64,000 nt of DNA from Mucor racemosus. Its lineage: Eukaryota > Mucoromycota > Mucoromycetes > Mucorales > Mucoraceae. The stretch is from assembly GCA_027405735.1 (NCBI GenBank), contig JAPEHQ010000016.1, positions 124,001 through 188,000 on the forward strand. Direction: 5' to 3'. The notes under the pieces were generated by a model. It did not search any database and had not been told where the DNA came from. It worked only from the letters and a program-made list of their open reading frames with translations. Position 1 is the first letter of the stretch. Every line of letters starts with the position of its first letter. Positions 46,905 to 60,100 of the stretch are shown in pieces. Position numbers and translations under genes: made by a program.

Positions 46905-49900
46905 GTCTTTTTCCATTCTCTGGAACAGAAGAGGAAGAAGACTTCATCGATGTATATAATTGCTTAATTGATTACATTGGCGTAAAAGGAATAAAAGACA
47001 ACGTACAACAATTATCAATTTTAAGATCCATACTGAGAAATGGTGTTCGTCTCGAGTTTGAGAAAGCTTATCCCTCCTTATTGGACACTCTCACTTTTGA
47101 CTTTTGACACTGTCTGCAAAGAAATGCTAGCCAAATACAATACAAACAAAAGCTTATATTGCAAGGAAGAGGCATTATTTGAAGAAAGCCGACAACTTCC
47201 TGGTAAATCTCCCGCTAATTTTCTTACCCGTGTTTTGTGGCATAGCACATTGAAATTAAATATAGCCATCTAAATTCATGTTACATTATACACCTGAAAG
47301 AATATATAATCCCCAATCCCCACTCTTACTATCAATTAACCCTTTTATTATTACTTATAACTTTACCAACGATTGCTAGAAACCCAATTGGTAAACAATT
47401 CATTACACTTACATTATCAATACAATACTTATAAATGAATTAAAGTTGGTTCTTATTTTAATTTAGTAAAAGTACAGTCTACATTTGTCTAAAACTTAGT
47501 CCCTCAAATTACCCGTTTAAATGAAATGGCTCTTAGAGCTGATATCAAGGATAATGAAAAGTGAATTTTCCGTCGTTTCGCTTTGGTCTTTTGCCAGAAT
47601 ATGCCAGGCATTACCAACTGATGGGTGTTGAAACTCATGCTGAATTTTACAAATACTCCATGGGGCTGTGGATAACTCACTATCCACCTTTTCTACTTTC
47701 ACCTCTCATTGTTAATTACCAATCTTCCTGTACCTCTTCTAATGAGGCTATTAAATCTGTCTCATTTATTGAAGCAAGCGAACATGCCCCAAAATCTGAA
47801 TCTACTTCTGTTCCTCAAATTACAGAAGAAAAACTTTGAAAAATGATGAAGTAATAGAAAAAACTTTGGAAAGAAAAGTGCCATCTGCGTTACAAATTTC
47901 TAATAAAAAGATTAATGATTTACAAGCTACAGCAAAGAAATTAGAGGAATCTACAGATAGAAAGATTTCTGAAACCATCAAGATGAACGAAAGAAAGAAG
48001 AAAGAATCTGGCAATAGTTCCAATCCTCGTCAGAATTATCCATCCAGGTGATGTAAACTAATGGCATTCTTTCACACATTAAATTGAATTAGTATTTAAT
48101 AATAACACGAATTTGGTGTGAGAACTGAGAACCAAGATCATGAAATATAGTAGAAACTTAACTATAATTTAAAATTATAAACAATTATAGATACTTGTAT
48201 AACCTGAATTAGTAATTGCTCATCCCTTTTTCCATCAGCTTTAAAACCAAGAAGATCAAATTACTGCATTAGTAATTTGAATTAGACATTTGATATACAG
48301 TTAATACCACAATAATCCATCGAGTAGATGGAACGTTGCTTTACTTTATATCTTGAATAAACTTAGAAGAGTTATAATTGTATTTCCAACCGCTTTTTTT
48401 ATAATTACGTTTTTGTAGCATCAGGTATCAAGGAGGATATCGACAAAATTATCGACATCCTCCATCAGGTTATCAATCGCCATCCAATTATCCCCCTCGT
48501 ACTCAGTACGGTGCTTCTGCTCAAAAATACAGTATTATGGGCAATCATATGGTCCCCCAGAAGCCAATGGTCCTCCTAGTAGCCATCCTCCTAATAATAA
48601 AAATAGAACTGTCGGTCCTCCTCCTCCTCAATGGAATATTGCTTCGTTCAATTATCACGAAGATGCTCAGTATTCTGAACAAGATGATTATTACTACCAT
48701 GAATACCAGCCAGAATATACACACAAATATTATCCTCATCCACCTGCTTCTGTGTCTCAAGGGTCTCAACATTCAAAAAACTAACGGGGTCGAGAGAAAT
48801 TAGGCTATCGACGCCATACCAAACCCCAATATTAGCACCTGTGGAGCGAGTAGAAAATACAGAACCTACTTTCAATTCATGTACCAAAACCAAAAATCAA
48901 CAAAACCATACAGAAAATACACAAAAACCAAAAACAACTAATAACTAATAACTTACAAATACCAAAAACAATTAATAATACACAAAAATCAAAACAAACG
49001 ATATATCACCTGAAGTAGTTATTTCTGACACCATTACTAAATCAATACAATCTAAGGCAAAAGAAGTTGAAGCTCGTAAAGTCAAAGAAAAAGAAGATAA
49101 GAAAAGATAAAATACCCCCACTATTATGGATGTGGATAAACCTCAGATTTCCTTAACAAAATCTTGCGCTACCATCCAAGATAGGATTGAATCCGCTCAA
49201 TATAATTTATCTCAAGACATGTTGAATCGCAAAGCTGATATCACATTCTGACAACTTATAACCATCGTACCTACCTTCGCTTCTGACATGTCTAAGAAAA
49301 AGATATTAGCTTATTCTATTGAATCTAAAGAAACTGGATTAGATGACATTGAGACACTTAATCTTATTAGCGATGACAGCCAAGAAGCTTCTGCTAGAAC
49401 TTCTGTTGCTGTAAACGGAAAAATGTTGAATTGTCTAGCTGACTGTGGTCTATCAAACTGTATAATGAGTCGACAAACTAAAGATCTACTCAATTCAAAA
49501 ATTGATGATTCCTCCTCCCATACTACTTTCATTTTGGGTGATAACCGCACAGTTGTTTCCTTGGATCTAATTCATGATGTGCCTCTTAAGGTTGGCTCTA
49601 TTGTTATTCCAATTACAATTGAAGCTCTTAAATCTACCCCTTTGCCCCTTATCATTGGCAATAATTGGCTGCAAAAGGCAAAAGCAAAGATCGACTTTAA
49701 TCTCACAAATTAATAGTGGAGTACCGCAAAGGAAAGGGTCAGATATCAATATTTATTGAAAAGACCAACTCTCCAATTCCGCTATCTACTCAAAAAAATA
49801 CATTGCATTACTTTAAACCCGAGTATAAACAGCAAGATATCGATGACAAGTGACAACAATTACGAAGCCGTATCTATTTCTACCACCACTGCATCTGATA

Positions 49901-50700
49901 TTCGTTTGAGAGACCAGTTGGTAGAAATTGATGAATTACCAAATAAAATTGGAAACAATTATAATACACTCATGACCATGACGGAAGGTTTGATCCATAA
50001 AAAATCAAATAAGAAAATTACGGTGCCTGCAAAATTATCATATGAAATGAAGTTTAATATTCCTCAAAGTAAACATGCTCAAATTATTGAAATAAACTAT
50101 GATTATGATCAATATTTGCAAATGAACAATATATTTCTCAAACCTCACGAAAAAAACAATATATAGTGACTCGGATAACTCAGTCTGCATCCACGAAGGA
50201 CTTGCTGTTGTAAACACTATCGAAGATAAAGATGCTGTTGGATATGAATTTCTGAATACCTTGGAGTCACTACCTGAACTTGCAACTGATTTGAAAAAGA
50301 ATTGTTTACCACTACTTGATCCTGTCAAATTAGCCATGTTTCCTGAATGTGAGAAAGAAGTAGATCCAGATATTATTACAAAATTACATGCCTTCCTTGG
50401 AACTGACATTGACATTTTCGATTGGGAAGATGGAACTCCTACCAAAATGACAAACATTATATCGCATAAAATCTTTACTGAGTGGCCATCCCCCAATACG
50501 TACAAGGCCATACAGAATATCTCCAGAGGAGCCGCATCATCCGAAAGCTGAATTAGTTAAGTATTGCCGATTAGGAATTATACGGCCATCAAAATCTCCT
50601 TGGGTTAGCCTTATTATCTTGATAAAAAAAATCAGACTCAAGCTATCGTCGTCCCGTTGTTAATTATATAAAATTAAACGCAATTACTAAGAAGGACGCA
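46905..50700 (+). pseudogene. Decayed Ty3/Gypsy Gag-Pol, truncated in reverse transcriptase
   Basis: Plus-strand segments in several frames. Gag-like pieces: SGTEEEEDFIDVYNCLIDYI at about 46920 and EMLAKYN to LPGKSPANFLTRV at about 47130-47230, separated by a frame change at a duplicated ACTTTTGA. A low-complexity Gag tail follows around 48400-48780. A retropepsin-like segment at 49288-49713 has ADCGLSN in place of D-[ST]-G and then LIIGNNWL. A piece at 50261-50551 leads into the RT start (LGIIRPSKSPWVS near 50572-50610). It ends where R1 copy d begins, so the RT palm, RNase H and integrase are missing. It is a different, older family than the chromovirus at 1.5-7.9 kb. Confidence 0.8.
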
Positions 50701-50714
50701 TGATATTAAATCAG

Positions 50715-52586
50715 GTAGGACTAAAACTGAATGTAAATCATCTCTAACGCAATAATTATAACGTAAGACTATATTATCATCAAATAAACTACCATACAAT
50801 ATTAATATGTATAAATATTACAGTAATAAGCTTGAATCAAGTGGGTACAGCATTGTAAATTCTTGAAAAAGTTCTCAAGTATTATAAAATCTCTTATTTT
50901 TAAGACTTACAACGCTTATAAGCGGAATATTAATTTGAAAAATTATTCTTGTCCAGATCATCAATTTTGACATTTTTTAATTTTTTTTTCTGATTTTGCA
51001 AATCTAGAGTTAATTATAATGCCAATTATAAAAACAAAAAATATAAACATATACAAAATTTAACGCTCTATTTTCTCAATAAAAAATAACAAACATTTTT
51101 ATTGCAAAATATTACATGAAAATCCTTTAATCAAAAAACCGTTTTTGGGCCAAAAATGCTAATTTTCATTACTTAACATTTAATATTAAGCTTTTATAAA
51201 ATGTGTATTAGCTATGGCTACAATTTTCTCTCACAATGTAGTATATTTAAACGTTGATTTTGGTATCAAAATTTGATTTTTCTGTTTTTTGATCAAAATC
51301 ATGAGCGTTGGTAAGGATAAAATGAGCCCCGAAAAACGTCCGCTACAAAAACTGAATTTTCAGACCGTACGTGGTTAAATATAAAAAAAGTTAAAAAATA
51401 AGAAACGCTTTTTTATTTAAAACTTTGATATACCATAGTATAAGAGACTTAGCCATTCAATCTTGCTATGCTAAATTACGGCCTCGCTCTACGGGCTCGT
51501 TTTTGCAATTTTTTAATGAATGTATGATATGACAGACGGTTTTTCTATTATAGTAACAGATATTGCCTATTTTGCTTACTTTATAGTGCAGGCGCTCTAA
51601 TGCTGCTTTTACAATGGCTAAAATGTGCAATTTAGAAGGGTTTTAAATACGCTAAATAATGTAAAGCCTTGAAAATCCTTTTATACGTGTGTTGTTTCTT
51701 CTCTCTTTTTGTTTTCATATTCCAAGGATATATTCACTGTTTGACAAGGCATATCAGACTATCAAGCTGCTATTCTTTTCTTTTATCTAAATACGCATAC
51801 TAACACAAGGGACTAATGTTTTTAATATAGGTAGCAGCCAATGTTAGAGATTGATATTTTTATTTAACCGCATTTTAGGATCAAAAAACATTATTTACTA
51901 CTGTATTGTTGGACGCATTTCTTGATTACCAGATCAAATCAAAGGCAATAATATTTATATCTATTCAATAAAAAAGCTAGAACTGGCTATTATAAATTGA
52001 CGATATGTTCTTCCAGAAAAGTGATAAAATTTCAAATGATATAGAAACAAAAAAAAAGAATAATCTAATGTTTTGTCTAATAATTATAGTTTTGATCGTA
52101 GCTACTGTATACTTGTTGAAAACAAATCTTTTTACAGCTGATAATTATAAACTAAAATAGTAAATTTAAAGAAGGTTAATTTGTTTAAACTTTATGTGTG
52201 ATAAAGTAATATATATAATCTTAGATTTGGCTTGCATATAAATTTAAGCAGTAAATGTTATTTAAGTTTATGCTCGAGTAAGAACCATTGTTGCTGTAAA
52301 CATTATAGCTATTATAAACATATTTACAAATGATAATAATCGTAAATATATTGGTTCTTGCATGTATTGCTCTACATCAACAACGTATTGAATTGTATTG
52401 TTTATATAAGTATATATAAGCTATATTAGTAAAAGCAAATGTAATTTAAAAACCCATTCCAGTAAAAAATGCAATGGAATTTTGAGAACGGAACAATGCT
52501 CATGTACAAAAAACCAATTTGTGCCCATACAATCAGCTCATTATGCTCATGGGCAGATTTTATTATTATGCACAAATAGGAATAAT
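50715..52586 (-). repeat. R1 repeat, copy d (long, inverted)
   Basis: Reverse complement of copy b over about 1.85 kb, with many small differences. Its left end stops just before the dynein exon seen in copies b and c (similarity ends near AATATCA). Together with copy b it makes an imperfect inverted repeat about 8 kb apart. Confidence 0.85.
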
Positions 52587-53660
52587 GATATCCTTATGGG
52601 CAATTCTACTATTATGCAGACATGGAATTAATGTCATGCACATCATGGACAGAATCTATAATCCTGCACATACAGCAGGCTTTTCGTTGTACTCGTGTGC
52701 AGTTTCTTTTGTTGTGCCCATGTGCATCTTTTTACCTTTTTAACTATATTCAATGGGCACAACGAAATCATCTTGTGCAGCACAAGGCGGCCGTAGTGTT
52801 GTTTTTGAATTTGATTATAATTTGATATGTTGTTATTGAGTTATTATTACTATGAATAGACTTTATAACCTTGTTAACAAGCAACAATTGATACTAATCG
52901 AGTAGTATGAGATTGAAATTAATTTAATCTTTACGAGCGATCGAAGTTGTTAATATTCAAATGAAGATTTTCCAGCGAATTTAGGAATGTGTTCAGTCAA
53001 ATAATATACTTTTATTATATAGAAGATTATCTCTAACTAGTAGGTGACTGTGTTCTTTTAGAAAGATTTTAGTAATCAAGCAAAAAGATTCTTAATGTAT
53101 TTAGATGTGCTCCGTTTGTACTTTGAGTTGAGTGTGTCCTTAATAATAAAGGAGGTGATTTCCAAAAAAGAAGGATTTGTCAAAAAAAGTAGGAAGGTTT
53201 TCCGATAAAGAATGTATCCCAATAATTAATTTACTATGAAGATTTCCCACTAAGGATGTGTTCAATTAATAAAGATTTGATACAAAAGTAAATAAGATAA
53301 GATTTCCGTTGTTTAGGATGTGTTATACTTATAAACTCGAAGTTATAAAGAAGATTTCTTTTACAGATGCGTTCTTATAACAGATAAAAAGGGTTGAAGG
53401 ATACAAATATATGAGTATTATTAATAGATTGAAATAGATATACAAGTTTTTAATAAACAAGGCTAATTTTAAGCAAGAAAATAATCTGGAAATTTTATTT
53501 AAAGAAAAACATAGAGCGTATTTATAAGAAATTAATAAGTTTGTGTATCATAAAAAAGAACGTAAAAATGAACATAGATAAGAGCATTAGGAAGAGCATA
53601 GGAGATAGACAAAAAAGAGTAGCGGCGCTGTTATAACCAGGCCGTAGCATTAGTAAAATC
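52587..53660. other. Intergenic; cluster of GCCCAT/ATGGGC motifs at its left end
   Basis: Between about 52519 and 52765 TGTGCCCAT or ATGGGCA occurs five times in both orientations, along with several TGCACA/TGTGCA words. From 52800 the sequence is AT-rich without features. No gene seen; two short plus frames (52519-52825) merely read through the motif cluster. Confidence 0.45.
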
Positions 53661-54675
53661 AATTAGAAAATGACCCAAAAAACAAAATCGTTCAATAGCT
53701 CATGAACTGCAAAATAAGTAGACCTAGCGTATTAAATGTTTTTTGTACGGTTTTAAATTCTGCAACCATCTAAATAAAATTTAGACAAATGTTTTACGTT
53801 AAATTTTGCGTAAAATGAAATTGAAATTTTGGAGGTTTTTTGAAGATACGCATCACTTTTTATAAATATATTTTAAATTAAAGTAGTGAAAATGATGTAC
53901 AGCAAAATTATATATCGATCGAGCTTTTACTAAACCTTCTGGATAAATTTTTCGTAGAGAAAACGAGATTTTTGTCGATTTTTTTTTAATATTCAGAATT
54001 TGGGATGAGGGTATACAAGGGCAAAATTGAAGTTAAAAACGAACACACTCCTTTTTACACATTTTTGAGGATATCTACACGAGAAATCAGTATTTCGAGA
54101 AAAACTAAATTGGATTCGATAGAGCTGAACGAGGTCAGTGACATGAATGTAAAAAAAATGCTGCTCAATTTAACGAATATTTTGAAATCTACAATAATGT
54201 TGAAAAAATGAAAAAAAAAATATAAGTGTCCAAATTTTTTTATACTAAAATATGTTATAGAATACTTCAAAACAAGTAAGTTTTATTATTAAAAAGTGTT
54301 AGTGTAGCTTAATTTTTTGTACTGATATGAAGCCTCAAAGTTTTAATTTTTAGCAGTGAAATTGTGAAATACACGTAAAAATCTGAAACATTAGCACTGA
54401 AAAATTAATACCAACTGCAAAAAAGAGGATATTTCCAGGAACTTATTTTCGAATTAAAGTTGAACACCTCAGATATATTTGGATATAATTTTTTCTTGGT
54501 ATTATTTAATGAAAACAAAAGTTGAGAAGGATTGAAAAGTTGGACCCAGTTTTTAAGGAAAAAGCGGTAAATTTTACGTATTTTTGTGCCATTCGTGAGA
54601 GATAAAATATATTTAGGAACAGGTAGCATGATTCGAATAATTTATGTCTTTTTTTCAATGTCCAAGGTATATACT
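53661..54675. repeat. R2 repeat, copy b
   Basis: Direct-orientation copy of 25249-26268, moderately diverged (I estimate roughly 80% identity by eye). The order of blocks is the same and the end point similar (GGTAGCATGATTCGA compared with GGCAGCATAATACGA). No terminal repeats or target duplication found. Confidence 0.75.
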
Positions 54676-56513
54676 GGAAGATATTGATTTATCAGAATAT
54701 GTTAATGCTAAATAAAACTAGAAATTTAATCACGTAAAGAGATATCGTTTATTAAAAGGAAATAAAGAGGGTTTATATACTAATTGAGTTGAGGGAAATG
54801 ATGATAAGATAAGGGTTATAGGTGTTATCTATTATACTAATGTGGCATGATGGTGGAACATTATGTTTTAATACTATGCTGTAATATCATGCTGGAACAT
54901 CATGCTGGAATCATGGTTCCGTTGATGTTTAACTGACATGAATTTCGGTTCGTGAACTATTATTGTTTTACTTTTGGATTTGACATTCGGTTAGGAATGA
55001 TACATCAAATATTTTGTATGGTGCTAGTTATAGAAAAGCAGCACGCTCCGGTTTTGAGGACTATAATGACCATTTTAAATCGGTAGGGATGAAGACAAAA
55101 AAAAATTGAGTTTTGCTCTGCATTTTGCTGTTAGTTTATTGGTTTGACGCTAAAATCAAGTCTTTAAACAAACAGTACTTTGGTTAGACAAAGCACCTAT
55201 TTTGTGAGGTAATTTTTATTGGTTTGATTTCGTAAATCATCGGTTCTTGATGGGCATCTCCTTTACAATTTTAACTGTGTAACCAACCTGAAATTACACC
55301 ATGTACCATACTGTTGGAGAGAGTCAAATGAGATGTTTTTTCAAGGAAACAAATAAAAAGACAAGTTTATTGCATGGATGTGGTTAAGGGAAACTACATT
55401 TTTATGTATTGCAAAAGTAACTAATAGGGTTACATACAGCTAATGACGAGAAGAAACTTTAATCCTATTGACAATCAGTTATGGAAAGTCTTTGAATTGA
55501 AGAAATACAACATTCTTTTGAATGATCTGCATCACATGTAATTTTTATTGCAGGGTATAAGTTGCTCCTTTACTCCCCTGAATCAGACGACGGCAAATTG
55601 CATAGACATAATAATAACAAATAAATAATATTTGTTTCATAGATTATGAAAGTGTAAAATAAAAAAGGGAAACGCCATATATGCATATCCATTACTCATT
55701 TAAAGTTGCAAGGAGAAGCAATAACTGGAAACTAAAGAGTTTATGTGTAACTTTTATTTTCAAAATCGAACATCGTAAGAATGACATCTAGGGCCGAGAA
55801 CTTTCGAATTTGTTTATTTTTCATGGAAGCTTACAGATGCTTCTGACATCGGTATTTTAAAGTATAGCTGTTATGAACTTTGACATGAATACGTTGCTTC
55901 TATGGGTCGAGTTCCAGGTAATTGAGTACCAAAAGTTCTTGAAATTTAATCCTGGAAATCATGGTTGCCGGAGAAATTCAAAGTTTCATCTTTGTGATTT
56001 GATCCTCATAATATTTTAGCTTCTACTTTATTTATATCATATTGTTGATTCTTAATCAAAATTTGAAATTGAAATCTGTACTACTCAATGCTTGAATAAG
56101 AAATTGCTGTGCTACTTTCTCACAGATACGATAAAGAAAACCCAGTGATTAATGCCTTCATTGCATTCGCTCTTTTTTTAGATCCTTTTAAATGAAGTCA
56201 ATTTTATACATGAATCAACATCTTACAAGTTCAAATCCCAATGTTTAAGCATGATGTCAAATATGGAAAATATAATGAATTAAGCCAATCAATAAAACGT
56301 GTAACCACAAATTGCCCATTGATTTATTTGGGATGTGCCGACGTCGTCACACGCAGAGTTATATTTGGTTGATATTTTGGTTTTCTTTTGCCTTTTCTTA
56401 CTTCTTGACCTAGAAAGAAACCAACAAACACAAGAAAAAGAGCGAGAAATATCATTCACATTTAGCTTTTCTTTTTTTCTCTTTTGAATTTATTTTTATA
56501 ATTTTGCAAGGTT
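54676..56513. other. Upstream region of the histidine kinase, no gene recognised
   Basis: Contains a small direct repeat of CATGCTGGAA and near copies at 54885-54915. About 175 bp before the kinase start is a GC-rich island with GCCGACGTCGTCAC (56338-56351), a CRE/Atf-like core in otherwise AT-rich DNA. Whether it regulates the kinase is unknown. Confidence 0.4.
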
Positions 56514-57110
56514 ATGAAACGCTCTTCAACTAGCGACTTTACAAAAAATAAGAAATTGTGTCTTTCATCCTCACCTACACATACAAGTGACAATAACGAT
56601 AATAGTATTAATAATAATAATAGTAGTAGTAATAATAATAATAGTAATCCAATGACAAATATTATGGAACAAATTAAGGATATGGTCCTACATCTTGATA
56701 GAGGTGACCTGGATTTCTGCATTTCACAAACACCACCTACCAACACATCGATAGATAGCGATGACAACGAAGAGGATATATCAATAGCATTACACGAAGC
56801 ACTGAAAAATATTGCGCAAAGACAATTGAAATTGGAAACAGAAAATAAAAGATACCAAATAGCTATTAAACAGCAACATCATCTATTAACTCAACAACAA
56901 CAACAACAACAAAACCAATCACAAAAAGATACAAGTGATCAAGAACAAGAAGAAAAAGAATCTGTTGTAAATATAAGTAATGGAACGCCTGAAGATTGCA
57001 TTTCTTCTTTTCGACAATCTCCAATGTTGGAAAAATTACAATTATCTCCATCAACTGGTAAATTTTATTTTTTGCATATTTCTATTTTTGTAATGTATTG
57101 ACATATTTTG

Positions 57111-57141
<31 letters not shown>

Positions 57142-60100
57142 AAATTCTAATGTTAATGAAAATAATGATACCAATACTTGTCAAAACTGCGTAGACCAAG
57201 CAGTTCAAGTTGCTAAAGCTGTTCATAATGGTGTATTGGACCAACGTATAACATGTACTCACTCCTCTCACAATGCTCTCAAAACTGCTGTTAATTCAAT
57301 GGCAGACCAATTACAACGTATCACTAATAATGTATTGAAAGTTGCTCACGAAGCAGCTGTAGATGGTAAATTAGGTGTTCAGGCAGAAATTGATGATAAT
57401 ATAGAAGGTGTTTGGCGTGATTTTATTTTAAATTTGAATAGCATGACTAGAAATCACTTGGAACAAGTTAGAGATATTGCTGATGTATCAACCGCTATTG
57501 CAAGAGGCGATCTTAGCAAAACAATGACAGTTCCTGTTTATGGCGAAACTTTAATCTTAAAAAATACATTCAATACTATGGTCAATCATTTAAATTTATT
57601 TGCTTCAGAAGTTACCAGAGTAGCTCATGAAGTTGGTACAGAAGGAAAACTCGGAGCACAAGCCAAGGTAGCCGGTGTTGACGGCATTTGGAAAGAATTG
57701 ACAGATAATGTAAACACTATGGCAACCAATTTAACTAACCAAGTCAGAGATATTGCGCATGTTTCAAAAGCTGTTGCTAGAGGTGATTTATCAAAGAAAG
57801 TTAAAGTAGAAGTTAAAGGTGAAATGCTGGATTTAAAGAATACAATCAATACTATGGTGGATCAGGTAAAATAAAAGATTGCGATGTCTCATTAATTTAC
57901 GTTTAGTTACACTATTTACTAATTATAAACTATAAAATCAGTTATCTACGTTTGCAGTTGAAGTAACACGTGTGTCATTAGAAGTTGGAACTGAAGGCAA
58001 ATTAGGCGGTCAAGCTGTTGTTAAAGATGTTGGAGGTACATGGAAAGATTTGACAGATAATGTAAACATGATGGCATTGAAAATTACTAGTCAAGTACGA
58101 GATATTGCTGCTGTTGCAAAAGCGGTTGCTGAAGGTGATCTAACCAAAAAAGTAAAAGCCAATGCGCAAGGTGAAGTTTTGGAGTTGAAAAATACAATGA
58201 ATCGAATGGTAAAAATGATTGCAATTAATTCAATGTTTCGATTATTAAATAATTTATATTGGCTTTAGGTTGATCAGCTCACAAACTTCTCGGCAGAAGT
58301 GAGGAGAGTATCTTTGGAAGTTGGTGTTGAGGGCAAGTTAGGCGGGCAGGCTGTAGTCAAGGATGTCGGAGGTACTTGGAAAGACCTTACGGATAATGTC
58401 AATACTATGGCCGCTAATCTCACAACTCAAGTACGATCTATTGCAGAGGTAACGACAGCCGTTGCAAAGGGTGATCTTTCCAAAAAGATTGATGTAGAAA
58501 CTAGAGGTGAAATTCTAGATCTAAAAAACACCGTAAATAACATGGTGGATCAGCTTCGTGTCTTCTCGACAGAAGTAACTCGTGTGGCCAAAGAAGTTGG
58601 TACCGAAGGAAAATTGGGTGGTCAAGCTCGAGTACCTAGTGTGGACGGCACCTGGCGAGTTCTTACCGATAATGTCAATACCATGGCTTCTAATCTAACT
58701 ACTCAAGTACGCTCCATTGCTGTTGTAACAAAAGCAGTTGCCAATGGTGATTTATCCAAGAAGATTGAAGTAGAATCTGGTGGAGAGATTTCTGAATTGA
58801 AAAACACTGTCAATGACATGGTGGACCAGCTAAATGTGTTCGCATCTGAAGTCTCTCGTGTTGCTAGAGAAGTAGGAACTGAAGGAAAACTAGGCGGCCA
58901 GGCAGTTGTTCCCAAGGTCAGCGGTACCTGGAAAGATTTAACAGACAACGTTAATACTATGGCTGCTAATCTAACAACTCAAGTTCGATCTATTGCTCTT
59001 GTTACAAAAGCTGTTGCAAAAGGTGATTTATCAAAGAAGATTGATGTTGAAACTAGAGGTGAAATCCTAGATCTGAAAAACACTGTCAATAGTATGGTAG
59101 ATCAACTAAACGTTTTTGCTTCGGAAGTAACTCGTGTAGCTAAAGAAGTAGGCACAGAAGGTAAACTAGGCGGTCAAGCTCTGGTTCCAAACGTTGATGG
59201 TACTTGGATGGATTTAACTGATAATGTCAATCAAATGGCTGCTAATCTAACATCTCAAGTACGTTCCATTGCCGAAGTTACTAAAGCCGTTGCTTTGGGT
59301 GATCTCTCAAAGAAAATCGAGGTAGAATCCGGTGGAGAAATTCTCGAACTCAAGAATATTGTCAACAGCATGGTGGACCAGTTGAGAGTGTTTGCATCTG
59401 AAGTAACTCGTGTGTCCAAAGAAGTAGGTACGGAAGGCAAACTAGGTGGCCAAGCTGTAGTTCAAGGCGTGGCTGGAACATGGCATGAATTAACAGACAA
59501 TGTCAACATTATGGCTGCAAATCTCACGAATCAAGTTCGTTCAATTGCATATGTTACCAAAGCTGTTGCTCTTGGTGATCTTTCAAAGAAAATTGAAGTA
59601 GAGTCTGGTGGTGAGATTCTTGAAGTAAAGAATATTGTCAATAGTATGGTAGATCAACTAAATGTCTTTGCATCCGAAGTATCTCGTGTTGCTCGAGAAG
59701 TAGGTACTGATGGTAAACTTGGTGGTCAAGCTGTCGTGCCAAATGTTGGTGGTACCTGGAAAGACTTGACAGAAAATGTCAATCATATGGCTGCCAATTT
59801 GACAAATCAAGTAAGATCTATTGCTGAAGTGACCAAGGCCGTTGCTAATGGTGATATGAGCAAGAAAATCGAAGTCGAGTCAGGTGGCGAAATCCTTGAG
59901 CTCAAAGACACTGTTAATGACATGGTGGATCAATTGCGTATATTTGCTTCCGAGGTAACTCGTGTATCTAAAGAAGTAGGCACGGAAGGAAAGCTAGGCG
60001 GTCAAGCTGTAGTCCAAGGTGTAGCGGGCACATGGAAAGATCTAACAGACAATGTAAACATGATGGCAGCAAACTTGACAACTCAGGTACGATCCATTGC

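Noticed and set aside
54699..55010. TGTTAATG...ACATCA stretch as a Copia-type solo LTR
   Set aside because: No second copy in the window, no target duplication, and the 3' end is arbitrary.
57098..57140. Extending kinase exon 2 upstream through the poly-Lys codons
   Set aside because: The A run is intronic: exon 1 ends at a GTAAAT donor, and the phase (one base plus two) fits an acceptor at 57139-57140.
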